This document shows positions 56,537-64,000 of a stretch of 64,000 nt of DNA, piece after piece (within the stretch, counting starts at the first letter, position 1; each line of letters opens with the position of its first letter). A model generated the notes under the pieces. The model made no database searches and was not told where the DNA came from. It saw nothing but the letters and a program-made list of their open reading frames with translations. Both the position numbers and the translations under genes were made by a program. Source of the DNA: Paraglaciecola sp. (GTDB taxonomy: Bacteria > Pseudomonadota > Gammaproteobacteria > Enterobacterales > Alteromonadaceae). Location: positions 28,325 through 92,324 of the forward strand of contig JAACSL010000019.1 in the NCBI GenBank assembly GCA_009993955.1. The letters run 5' to 3'.

Positions 56537-59500
56537 TTAGGGATTAACTGTAACGGCAATAGACTGCAAATTACTTGGTATTGCTATACCAAGGGGCTGC
56601 TGCAAACTTATCACAGTGTTACCCACAGCTAAGGGATCAAACTGGGTAGTTTGTGCATTTTCATTGGCATTAAACGTCACTGGTGACAGTGTAATGGCAG
56701 CAACGGTGGGCGCTGAACTTACCACCCCAACATTCAAACTTAGACCTCCACGCAGGGACTGCACCGCCACCACATTTAAGGTAGTGGGGTTTAGTCGATA
56801 CGGCCGAATGAGAATATTACTATTCGCCGCGCCCACCGAAGTTGTGAGGGTGCCTGATGATTGAATTGCAAAACCACTCGGATCAACCGTTACTGTGCTC
56901 ACTCCGTCGTTATAACCCGGAGCAGCGGCAATAATGTTGGTGGTACCCACGGCCAAACCTTGTATCACCAGGGTGCCAACAAAATTGGAGCTTACATTGT
57001 TGAAGGTAAAAGTGCCTGCACCCACGGTATTTACATTATTACCAACCAGGGCAATGCTGGCAGCCGAAACACTGATGACTACATCAACTGGACTAGGTGG
57101 GGGCGCATCAAAGGTAATGCTTAAGGTCGTTTGCAAATCTTTACCCACTGTCACATCCGAGATATTAATGTTGGGTGCAGTGACGGTGGCAACAATGCTG
57201 GTATTTAAATTTGCTGGCGCAGTAAATCCCAGTGGCTGAGTGATCAGCAGGTTTGTCGAACCGGCACTAATAGGATCAAAGTTACCACTGACACTGCTTG
57301 CGTTGCTTGTAAAGTTTACTGATGACGAAATGGTGCCAACATTTGTATCACTGCTTGACAATGGTACGTCAACATTCAGCCCTCCCCTCAGCCCCTGAAT
57401 CGCCGCAAAATTATTGGTGCTTGGGTTGAGTCGTGCGCTTCTTAGACCAATGGTTCGGTCACTGGAGAATGAGGTCGTACTGAAGCTGTTAGTGATAAAA
57501 TAGAACCCACTGGGGGTGACGTCGACCGTATTCACCTGCGTAGCATAACCCGCGCCGCTAATGGTGATGGTTGTTGAACCAAGACGCAGACCTTGCACAT
57601 ACATGGTGCCAAGAAAACTTGATGAAACACCTGTATACACTTGGCTGCCAAGCCCAGCTTCCGTGGCAACTTTGCTAATGACCGCAATCGTTGGATCGGC
57701 CACCGTCACAGTAAAATCGGTGGCCACTACTGGGGCGGCAGCAAGCGTCACACTGCGCGCCTCCTGTAGATTCACCCCAATCAAACTATCGGCCGAATTA
57801 ATGCTGGGAGCTGTCACCGTCACATTCACCGATTGTGCCAAATTAGCTGGCACCGAAAAACCAGGAGGTTGGCTAATCGTGACGGTTGTTGCACCTGCAG
57901 CAACGGGGCTAAAGGCTGCTGACACCAAATTTTCATTGGCTGCCATTGATACTGGGTTGGCAATTTCTCCCACTGCTGTATCAGAGCTAGTCAAGTTTAC
58001 CGCTAAATTGATGCCGCCACGCACACCCTGAATAGCCGCAAAATTATTGCTGACAGGGCTCAAACGTGCAGTGCGCACACCAATATTTACGTTGCTAGAA
58101 AAGGTGGTGGTAGTGAAGTCACTTCTATTGATGAATACACCAGAGGGCGTTACTTCAACCGTGGCTTGCCGTGTTGTGTATCCATCTGCGCTTACCGTTA
58201 CGGTTGTAGTGCCGGTGGCTAAACCTTGGAAATATAAAGTGCCAACAAAGGTGGAGCCGCTGTGGTTGAACAACAGTGATGACGAACCCGCAAGCACGGG
58301 GTTGGTGCTGATTAACACGATACTCGGGTCAGCAACCGTCACATTCACCGCCACTGTTGATGGTGGCGCAGCTTGCAAGGTTATACTGCCAGTCACTTGC
58401 AAATCGACCCCAACCAATACATCGGCCAAATTAATCTGTGAGGCCGTCACCGTCGCTACAATGCTGGTGTTCAAATTCGCTGGGGCAACAAAGCCGGCTG
58501 GCTGCACAACGCTAAGTGTAGTAGTGCCAGCAGCAAGGGGATCAAATACCGCATTGGTTGTCGTGTCATTGGCTGCAAACGAATTGGCGGTTGAAATACT
58601 CCCTACCGCGAGATCAGAGCTGGTCATATTCACGTCAACCGTCAACCCACCACGTAAGGCTTGTACTTGGGCAAAATTATTAGTGAGTGAATTTAAACGC
58701 GCAGATCGCAGAGCAACATTGGTATTGGTAGAAAATACCGAGGTGCTGAAGTCACTGCGATTAATATAAAAACCCGCAGGATTAAGGGTTACCGAAAAAC
58801 TGCCATCCGCGTAACCAGGCGCTGTACCGGTCACAAGTGTTGAACCTGAATCACTTAAAGCTTGCACAAAAAAGCTAGGAATACCGACGGAACCCGCATT
58901 AACTTGCACCTGAATACTGGCGCTACCGGCATCCGTGGCAGAAGTCGACAACAATACGCGAGTCGGATCGGCACTGGTTAAGGTAATGAGCAGATTACCT
59001 GCGGGAGCTGGTGCACCAATGGTTCCACCACTGGTAGTTTGTAAGTTGTAACCAATCAGTAAATCACCTGCAAAGTTTAGGGGTGGTGCAGTGGTCACGG
59101 TCACCGCTAACGTCGCATCACTGATACCGATGGCACTGGCTATTATCTGTGCGCTCCCTGGCGCAACCGCGCTGTAACTTACCGGCACACTCAACTGCCC
59201 CGGTGGCACTGTTACCGTGGCGGGTACCGATACAACCCCGGTATCTGAGCTTGTTAAAGATAAAATTAAGCCACTAGAAGGCGCGGGAGCACTGAGATTA
59301 ATTGTGGCGCTGACAGTCGTATTTTCCACGACTGTAGCTGAACTTGGATTGAAACTCGCCGTGAGGCTAACATCAATATCTCGGCTGTCTGGCGCAAATA
59401 AATCACTGCTCGCAGTAATGGTTGCTGTGCCCAGTTGATCGCCGGTTACTTGTGGGTTGACACTTGCCACCTGCAAACCGGCTGGAATGAAAATACTGGC

Positions 59501-62152
59501 ATCCACATTCACGATATTGGCGTCACTGCTGACCAAGGACACCAATACACCACCCGCTGGTGCAGGATTCGACAAACTAACCGCCAACGAGGCACTTTGT
59601 TCGGGCGCCAAGGTGCCAGGATCACCCAGTGTAATCAGTGCAGACGTTGCCTGTACGTTGGCTGTCGCGTCCAAATAATCGGTAGCGGAAGCAGTAATGA
59701 TGCTGGCACCTTCGGCAATGCCATTCACATTGAAGTTTGCACTGGACAGTCCTTCGCCAATAAATACCGTAGCGGGACTCACGGTGACAAAACCCGTTTG
59801 GCTGCTAGTGAGGGTGACACTAACCCCACCAGCTGGCGCAGGTAAACCGAGGGTGACGGTGGCGGCAATACTCCTTGCTACACCCACGCGTGGGCTATCA
59901 AGGCTTAAGGTTAAACTTTGCAAAGCGGGGCTAACACTCAAATCAACGGTATCGGCCACGCTGTCAAGCGTGCCATCACTCACTATCAGTTGTAATTGAT
60001 AGCTACCCGCTAGATCTGGCACCAACTGTGGCGTTGCGCTATTGGCGTTGGTCAAGGCCGCGGTGCTGCTGGCTGGCGCCGATACGATACTCCAAACATA
60101 AGTCAACGGATTACCATCGGGATCACTTGAGCCGCTGCCATTAAAGGTGACACTTTGCCCCACGGTGGCGGTCTGATCAGGGCCAGCATTGGCTGTGGGT
60201 TGTTGATTCTCGGTGATCAATAACACCGTATCCGCCACACTGCTCAGACTTCCATCACTGACAATTAATTGCACAACATAGGTACCGGCTAAGTCGATAT
60301 TGATGTCAGTAGCCACCGTATTGGGGCTACTTAAGGTTGCCAAACTCGCCGCAGGTTTACTGGATATAGACCACATATAGCTTAAAACATCACCATCGGC
60401 GTCACTCGAAGCGCTGCCATCTAAACTGACAAGTGTGCCGACAGCAGGCTGTTGATCAGCCCCTGCATTGGCTACGGGTCGTGTATTATTGGTGGCGACA
60501 AGCACCACATCGGGTGCACTGTTAACTTGACCATCGTTTACCACCAATTGCAGTGAATAATTTCCGGCCACATCAAGCACAAATTGCGAGTTTACTGCAC
60601 TATTATCATCCAGCACCGCAATACTACCGAGGGGTTTAGCCAGCAAGGACCAAAGATACGTGAGGTTGTCACCGTCTACATCCGACGAAGCGGAACCATC
60701 GAGGGTGATAAGATCATTTAAGTTTGCCCGTTGATCACTACCCGCGTTGGCCAGCGGTGCAGAATTTTGTGTTGAAATAAGTACAGTATCAGGGCTGCTG
60801 TCTGCCGTGCCGTCATTCACGATCAACTGCGCGACATAGGTGCCTGCAACATCCACGTTAAATTGGGGCATAACCGCACTACTGTCAGATAAAGTGGCAA
60901 GACTGCCTGCCGGTTTACTGGTGAGAGACCACTGGTAGCTTAACGCATCACCATCAACATCAGAGGAAGCAGAGCCATCTAACTGCACGGTATTTAACAC
61001 AAAGGGACTTTGGTCAGCCCCTGCATTGGCGATGGGCGGTGTATTGTCAGTGCTAATGACAATAGTGTCTGGGGCGCTATCCAGGGCACCGTCATTGACA
61101 ATGAGTTGCAAGGTGTAATTACCAGCGAGGTCAATATTGATGGATGGCATGGCGCTGCTCACGTCACTCAAGGTGGCTGAACTGCCAGCGGGGATGCTAA
61201 TGACAGACCACTGATAGTCCAGATCATCACCATCAACATCTGATGAACTCGTACCATCCAGTACTACCGTTTGGCCTACCAGTGCAGACTGGTCACTGCC
61301 TGCATTGGCTACAGGTGCTGAATTTGAGGTGGTTAACTGCACAATATCAGGTGCACTATCAACGCTGCCATCGTTAACAATCAACTGAATTTGATAACTG
61401 CCACTTTGGTCAATAAACAAACTTGGCATGCTGGCACTGCTATCCGATAAGCTCGTGTTGCTGCCAGCCGGTTGACTGATGATCTGCCAATTAAAACTCA
61501 AGCTGTCGCCATCAATATCCGTGGATGCAGAACCATTGAGCATGACGGTAGTGGCAACCCGAGGGGTTTGGTCAGGGCCCGCATTAGCCACCGGTGGGCT
61601 GTTATTTGAGCTTACCGTGACAAAGTCTGGCGCACTATCAAGGGCACCATCATTCACCACAAGTTGCACCACATAGTCTCCGGGTAAATCGACGGTAAAT
61701 TGGGGACTCACACTGGTGTCATCGGTTAAAACTGCGTTTGAACCAACAGGACGTTGGCTAAATGACCATTGATAACTCAAGGGATCACCCTCGGCATCGT
61801 TGCTCGCACTGCCATCGAGCATGGCTAAGCCTTGCACGGCCACTGCCAAATCAAGGCCTGCATTTGCCACAGGAGCGGCGTTGCTGGGGGGAATAGCACA
61901 GCGGGCTAAGGTGCACAAACTGGTGCACAAACGGCCATCTGCAATACTGATGGCCAAATTGCTGTCGGCATCTCTGGCATCGTCGGGCCCGGTGGCAACT
62001 TGGCCACGGGCGGCAAAAATTTGATTTAAATCTAAACGGTCAATGTCACCATCGCCGTCAACATCACACTTTGTAGCCCAGGCTTGACTGCTCAACAGCG
62101 TCAGTACGAGGCCACCCGCCAAGTGGCGAATGAATTTTTGATATGTATTCAT
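56537..62152 (-). CDS. giant secreted dockerin / PKD-repeat protein (cassette B)
   Basis: A 1871-residue paralogue of the cassette A giant. Signal peptide 1-26 (SSQAWA). Dockerin-like region 29-86 with loops CDVDGDGDIDRLD and RDADSNLAISIAD; the second loop lacks the usual Gly. Seven PKD repeats (about 93-742), three Ig/Big-like domains (about 743-1022) and four 205-215-residue modules (about 1022-1871). The N-terminal layout, including the Cys-rich CTSLCTLARC after the dockerin, is nearly identical to protein A. Its ATG overlaps the cohesin B stop (ATGA), so the two proteins are probably made in coupled fashion. No enzyme domain is visible. Confidence 0.85.
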   Translation of the reverse strand: MNTYQKFIRHLAGGLVLTLLSSQAWATKCDVDGDGDIDRLDLNQIFAARGQVATGPDDARDADSNLAISIADGRLCTSLCTLARCAIPPSNAAPVANAGLDLAVAVQGLAMLDGSASNDAEGDPLSYQWSFSQRPVGSNAVLTDDTSVSPQFTVDLPGDYVVQLVVNDGALDSAPDFVTVSSNNSPPVANAGPDQTPRVATTVMLNGSASTDIDGDSLSFNWQIISQPAGSNTSLSDSSASMPSLFIDQSGSYQIQLIVNDGSVDSAPDIVQLTTSNSAPVANAGSDQSALVGQTVVLDGTSSSDVDGDDLDYQWSVISIPAGSSATLSDVSSAMPSINIDLAGNYTLQLIVNDGALDSAPDTIVISTDNTPPIANAGADQSPFVLNTVQLDGSASSDVDGDALSYQWSLTSKPAGSLATLSDSSAVMPQFNVDVAGTYVAQLIVNDGTADSSPDTVLISTQNSAPLANAGSDQRANLNDLITLDGSASSDVDGDNLTYLWSLLAKPLGSIAVLDDNSAVNSQFVLDVAGNYSLQLVVNDGQVNSAPDVVLVATNNTRPVANAGADQQPAVGTLVSLDGSASSDADGDVLSYMWSISSKPAASLATLSSPNTVATDINIDLAGTYVVQLIVSDGSLSSVADTVLLITENQQPTANAGPDQTATVGQSVTFNGSGSSDPDGNPLTYVWSIVSAPASSTAALTNANSATPQLVPDLAGSYQLQLIVSDGTLDSVADTVDLSVSPALQSLTLSLDSPRVGVARSIAATVTLGLPAPAGGVSVTLTSSQTGFVTVSPATVFIGEGLSSANFNVNGIAEGASIITASATDYLDATANVQATSALITLGDPGTLAPEQSASLAVSLSNPAPAGGVLVSLVSSDANIVNVDASIFIPAGLQVASVNPQVTGDQLGTATITASSDLFAPDSRDIDVSLTASFNPSSATVVENTTVSATINLSAPAPSSGLILSLTSSDTGVVSVPATVTVPPGQLSVPVSYSAVAPGSAQIIASAIGISDATLAVTVTTAPPLNFAGDLLIGYNLQTTSGGTIGAPAPAGNLLITLTSADPTRVLLSTSATDAGSASIQVQVNAGSVGIPSFFVQALSDSGSTLVTGTAPGYADGSFSVTLNPAGFYINRSDFSTSVFSTNTNVALRSARLNSLTNNFAQVQALRGGLTVDVNMTSSDLAVGSISTANSFAANDTTTNAVFDPLAAGTTTLSVVQPAGFVAPANLNTSIVATVTASQINLADVLVGVDLQVTGSITLQAAPPSTVAVNVTVADPSIVLISTNPVLAGSSSLLFNHSGSTFVGTLYFQGLATGTTTVTVSADGYTTRQATVEVTPSGVFINRSDFTTTTFSSNVNIGVRTARLSPVSNNFAAIQGVRGGINLAVNLTSSDTAVGEIANPVSMAANENLVSAAFSPVAAGATTVTISQPPGFSVPANLAQSVNVTVTAPSINSADSLIGVNLQEARSVTLAAAPVVATDFTVTVADPTIAVISKVATEAGLGSQVYTGVSSSFLGTMYVQGLRLGSTTITISGAGYATQVNTVDVTPSGFYFITNSFSTTSFSSDRTIGLRSARLNPSTNNFAAIQGLRGGLNVDVPLSSSDTNVGTISSSVNFTSNASSVSGNFDPISAGSTNLLITQPLGFTAPANLNTSIVATVTAPNINISDVTVGKDLQTTLSITFDAPPPSPVDVVISVSAASIALVGNNVNTVGAGTFTFNNVSSNFVGTLVIQGLAVGTTNIIAAAPGYNDGVSTVTVDPSGFAIQSSGTLTTSVGAANSNILIRPYRLNPTTLNVVAVQSLRGGLSLNVGVVSSAPTVAAITLSPVTFNANENAQTTQFDPLAVGNTVISLQQPLGIAIPSNLQSIAVTVNP
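56540..59089 (-). repeat. four copies of the unrecognised ~210-residue module (cassette B)
   Basis: Copies begin near 59089, 58441, 57809 and 57178 going left. Shared marks: ADVLVGVDLQ, DPSIVLIS, YVQGLRLGSTTITISGAGY, PSGFYI, ARLNPSTNNFAAIQGLRGGL, and FDPLAAGTTTLSVVQPAGF. Copies within cassette B are more alike than those between A and B. Confidence 0.85.
59927..61876 (-). repeat. seven tandem PKD-type repeats (cassette B)
   Basis: Units of about 93 residues with the same marks as in cassette A (PVANAGADQ, LDGSASSDVDGD, LQLIVNDG). Seven copies here against ten in A, so copy number has changed since the duplication. Confidence 0.9.
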
Positions 62153-62826
62153 GAGCGCGCCATCCTTGCCAGAGTTTCACCTTTACGAATTGCCACACTG
62201 CACAACACAATGGCCGCTAAACTGAGCAACATGCCTAAAGTTGACGGCGCAGGAACAGGATTGATAGGCCGAGCCACGATGGCGACTTGCAGTGCTTGCA
62301 AGGGTAATTCACTGTTGAGCAATGCTCCGGCTTCCCCCACTACACCACCAAATAAGGGATCAAAATCAAGAGAGAAATTGGCCACACCAAGGGCTGTGGT
62401 ATCAAACACTAAGGTCGCTAACAAAAAATCCACACGCGTGCCGGCAAGCTGTTGCAGTAGGTCGAGTTCAGCGTCGAGCAAAAATGAAAGCTCAGCCACG
62501 TTAATGATGCCACCCAAGTCAAAGACGTCCTGAATCGAATCAATCCCGCCACCCAGTTTATCGCCAAATAAACTGCCAGCGGCATTCACGCTGACTAGAC
62601 TCGTATCAACAAGTAAATCGAGACTAAACGCTGACACAAACTCTGAACCCAGATCGCGGATCCAAATATTCACGTCAATTTGTTCACCCAAGAAAACGCT
62701 CGACGTGTCTGTTTCTAAGCTAATCAAGCTCGCTTTGGCGGGTGAAGTTGTAAACATTGTTGCCATAAAAAGCAGCAAATATAGCGGGTAAGTGAAGGTT
62801 TGTTTGAAGTTGTACAGGGCTCTCAT
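62149..62826 (-). CDS. secreted cohesin-like PEP-CTERM protein (cassette B)
   Basis: A 225-residue protein. The signal peptide ends near residue 31 (TSPAKA). A cohesin-type beta domain (about 32-185) has SLETDTSSVFLGEQIDVNIW and FSLDLLVDTSLVSV. The C-terminus is a recognisable PEP-CTERM sorting signal: VPAPSTLGMLL, a hydrophobic stretch, then Arg-Lys. Exosortase would cleave this and attach the protein to the surface; no exosortase gene is in the window. The start is ATG 62826 with AAAGGAAA upstream. Its stop overlaps the giant gene B start. Confidence 0.78.
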   Translation of the reverse strand: MRALYNFKQTFTYPLYLLLFMATMFTTSPAKASLISLETDTSSVFLGEQIDVNIWIRDLGSEFVSAFSLDLLVDTSLVSVNAAGSLFGDKLGGGIDSIQDVFDLGGIINVAELSFLLDAELDLLQQLAGTRVDFLLATLVFDTTALGVANFSLDFDPLFGGVVGEAGALLNSELPLQALQVAIVARPINPVPAPSTLGMLLSLAAIVLCSVAIRKGETLARMARS

Positions 62827-62849
62827 GTCTATTTCCTTTTTGACGCGTA

Positions 62850-62961
62850 GCAAGGACCCAGACACAACATTGTGTGCTCGCTGCATATCCTTGCGCCGTA
62901 ACCATTAGTAATTGATTAAGTGAAAAACCCAACTTAGGTGAGCAAAGACCTGCTCACTTAA
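62850..62961 (-). promoter_or_regulatory. hairpin-rich leader upstream of cohesin gene B
   Basis: Two structures. A nested hairpin: GCAAGGA (62850-62856) pairs with TCCTTGC (62888-62894) and encloses ACACAA/TTGTGT (62862-62875). Further up, TTA.GTGAGCA (62934-62944) pairs with TGCTCAC.TAA (62951-62961). The first ends 24 bases before the start codon and could affect translation. Neither matches a riboswitch I know. The rest of the gap to 63184 is AT-rich and shows nothing else. Confidence 0.45.
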
Positions 62962-63184
62962 TACCTCAGTGTTTGATCCACATTAGTGTTGTTAATCGCC
63001 ATGCCAGCGCACAGAAATTAAGCTGCGCTCAGGTATACCAAGGGTGCAAAAAGAAAAGATGAGATTAGCCTAATAAAAATATATAAATCTTATATAACTA
63101 AGTTAACGTATTGAAACATAAGGATTTATGTAAGATTGGCGCATCAATCACCGTGGGAATAATTTGGGCCAGATAATGCGTTTC

Positions 63185-63727
63185 TCACTGCAAACGCTGC
63201 CAATTTACTTCTATCTGCTGCGCATCACAGGCGACATACAGGCTATCGCCACTGATGGTAATCGACCAATCCACGGTGCGACTCATCACCACAGCCAGTT
63301 GTTGAATCTCTTGCCAATTAAACTGACCAACGTTGATAGGTAAGTGGGCAAATTCGCTTTGCTGCTGTTGCCACCACACCGCAGATTTACTGTTAAAACT
63401 ATACACCCAAACCCGTTTGGCTAAACGACTGGCTTTTTTCATTCTGTCAAAAGCTGGTTCACCCACATCAATCCACAGCTGGCATTGCTGGTCAAAGGTC
63501 TTCAACCACAGGTCTGGCTCGTCAACACTGCTCAAGCCTTTGGTAAAGTTAAGCAAATCGTCTTGGTTTTCATGATGATGTAAACAATACGCAATCAGTC
63601 TTACCACCATGCGCTCAAGGGTTTCAGACGGATGCTGAGCGAGGGTAACATTGCACTGTGCATAGTGTTCATTATTCAGATCACTCAGAGCAATCTTGGC
63701 TTTGTAAATCGTCGGTTTTAATGCCAT
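63185..63727 (-). CDS. yaeQ: YaeQ family protein
   Basis: A 180-residue protein matching YaeQ in length and layout: MALKPTIYKAKIALSDLNN at the start, HPSETLERMVVRLIAYCLHH (about 32-51), DEPDLWLK and QLWIDVGEPAFDRMKKASR in the middle. YaeQ has a PD-(D/E)xK-nuclease-like fold; its cellular role is not settled. It is a separate unit upstream of cassette B. Confidence 0.93.
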   Translation of the reverse strand: MALKPTIYKAKIALSDLNNEHYAQCNVTLAQHPSETLERMVVRLIAYCLHHHENQDDLLNFTKGLSSVDEPDLWLKTFDQQCQLWIDVGEPAFDRMKKASRLAKRVWVYSFNSKSAVWWQQQQSEFAHLPINVGQFNWQEIQQLAVVMSRTVDWSITISGDSLYVACDAQQIEVNWQRLQ

Positions 63728-64000
63728 GGGCTTCCCTAAAAAGTAAAATACCTGCTGGCCTGTCTAGACAAAAAAACGTGGGTAATTTCAACTCACTATT
63801 CAACAGGTTACGCCCTAGTCAAGGGCTTTTGTTTCGCGTTAAACTATGGTCAATAGCGACTAGGTTGCATGATAACAGGTAAAATCGGCTGTGAAGTTGG
63901 GGAGTGCTTGAAATAATTAACCCCAATCCTGTTTAAGAAATTGAACTAAATGCCTGTTCCAAGATCCGATCTTTCGACCAAGAAAGTGGGAACCAACAGA
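63728..64000. other. right-edge intergenic sequence
   Basis: No gene, RNA or clear regulatory site is visible in these 273 bases. Confidence 0.5.

Noticed and set aside
47717..61876. Regular repeats that could suggest a CRISPR array
   Set aside because: Unit length is about 280 bases, all copies are in a continuous coding frame and encode PKD domains.
62827..63184. c-di-GMP (GEMM) riboswitch before cohesin gene B
   Set aside because: The conserved GEMM core sequences are absent; only simple hairpins are seen.
1..64000. Insertion sequences, prophage, integron or attachment sites
   Set aside because: No transposase, integrase or flanking direct repeats were seen; the single tRNA shows no duplicated 3' end nearby.

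Overview
The window comes from a marine-type gammaproteobacterium, most likely an alteromonad (Alteromonadales). This is inferred from the polar-flagellum gene order with flgT, flgP, cheV, cheR and motY, from the close match of many housekeeping proteins to their Vibrio/E. coli length and motifs, and from exosortase-type (PEP-CTERM) sorting signals. No database search was run; all calls rest on reading the sequence. I see no mobile element, CRISPR array or rRNA, and there is one tRNA.

1-18.2 kb: flagellar rod-hook-ring locus. On the minus strand, read right to left: cheV, cheR, flgB-C-D-E, a terminator, flgF-G-H-I-J-K-L, a sialidase-like gene on the opposite strand, then the start of a flagellin gene cut by the window edge. 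On the plus strand: flgA, flgM, flgN and flgT; flgP (minus) sits between flgN and flgT. Sigma-54 type promoters precede flgB and flgF. Sigma-28 type promoters precede flgM, the flagellin gene and the unlinked motY. This is the class II to IV hierarchy of a polar flagellum. The usual flgP neighbour flgO is not present.

18.3-35.8 kb: housekeeping. tRNA-Arg(CCU), cbpM-cbpA, a DUF445 protein, gloA, glpQ, motY, rnt, a 2-Cys peroxiredoxin, an M1 metallopeptidase lipoprotein, smrA, purL, mltF, a DUF3667 protein, tadA and a PspB-like coiled-coil protein. Two small genes of 48 and 50 codons were found by eye.

36-46.4 kb: a signalling and envelope block in which three genes are interrupted. A GAF/HD-GYP c-di-GMP phosphodiesterase gene carries a one-base frameshift. 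The four-gene minus-strand operon that follows encodes a TPR/beta-barrel protein, a FecR-domain protein, an FN3/Ig-like lipoprotein and a CHASE2 adenylate cyclase. Its first and third genes each contain one in-frame TGA. A PlsC-type acyltransferase lies upstream.

46.7-62.8 kb: the most unusual part. Two paralogous two-gene cassettes face each other. Each pairs a small secreted cohesin-like protein ending in a hydrophobic C-terminal segment with a giant secreted protein. The giant protein has an N-terminal dockerin, a PKD-repeat array (10 or 7 copies), about three Ig-like domains and four copies of a 205-225-residue C-terminal module I do not recognise. Between the cassettes lies a CadC-type transmembrane regulator with TolB-like and TPR regions. 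I infer a non-cellulosomal cohesin-dockerin surface display system. The window ends with yaeQ.
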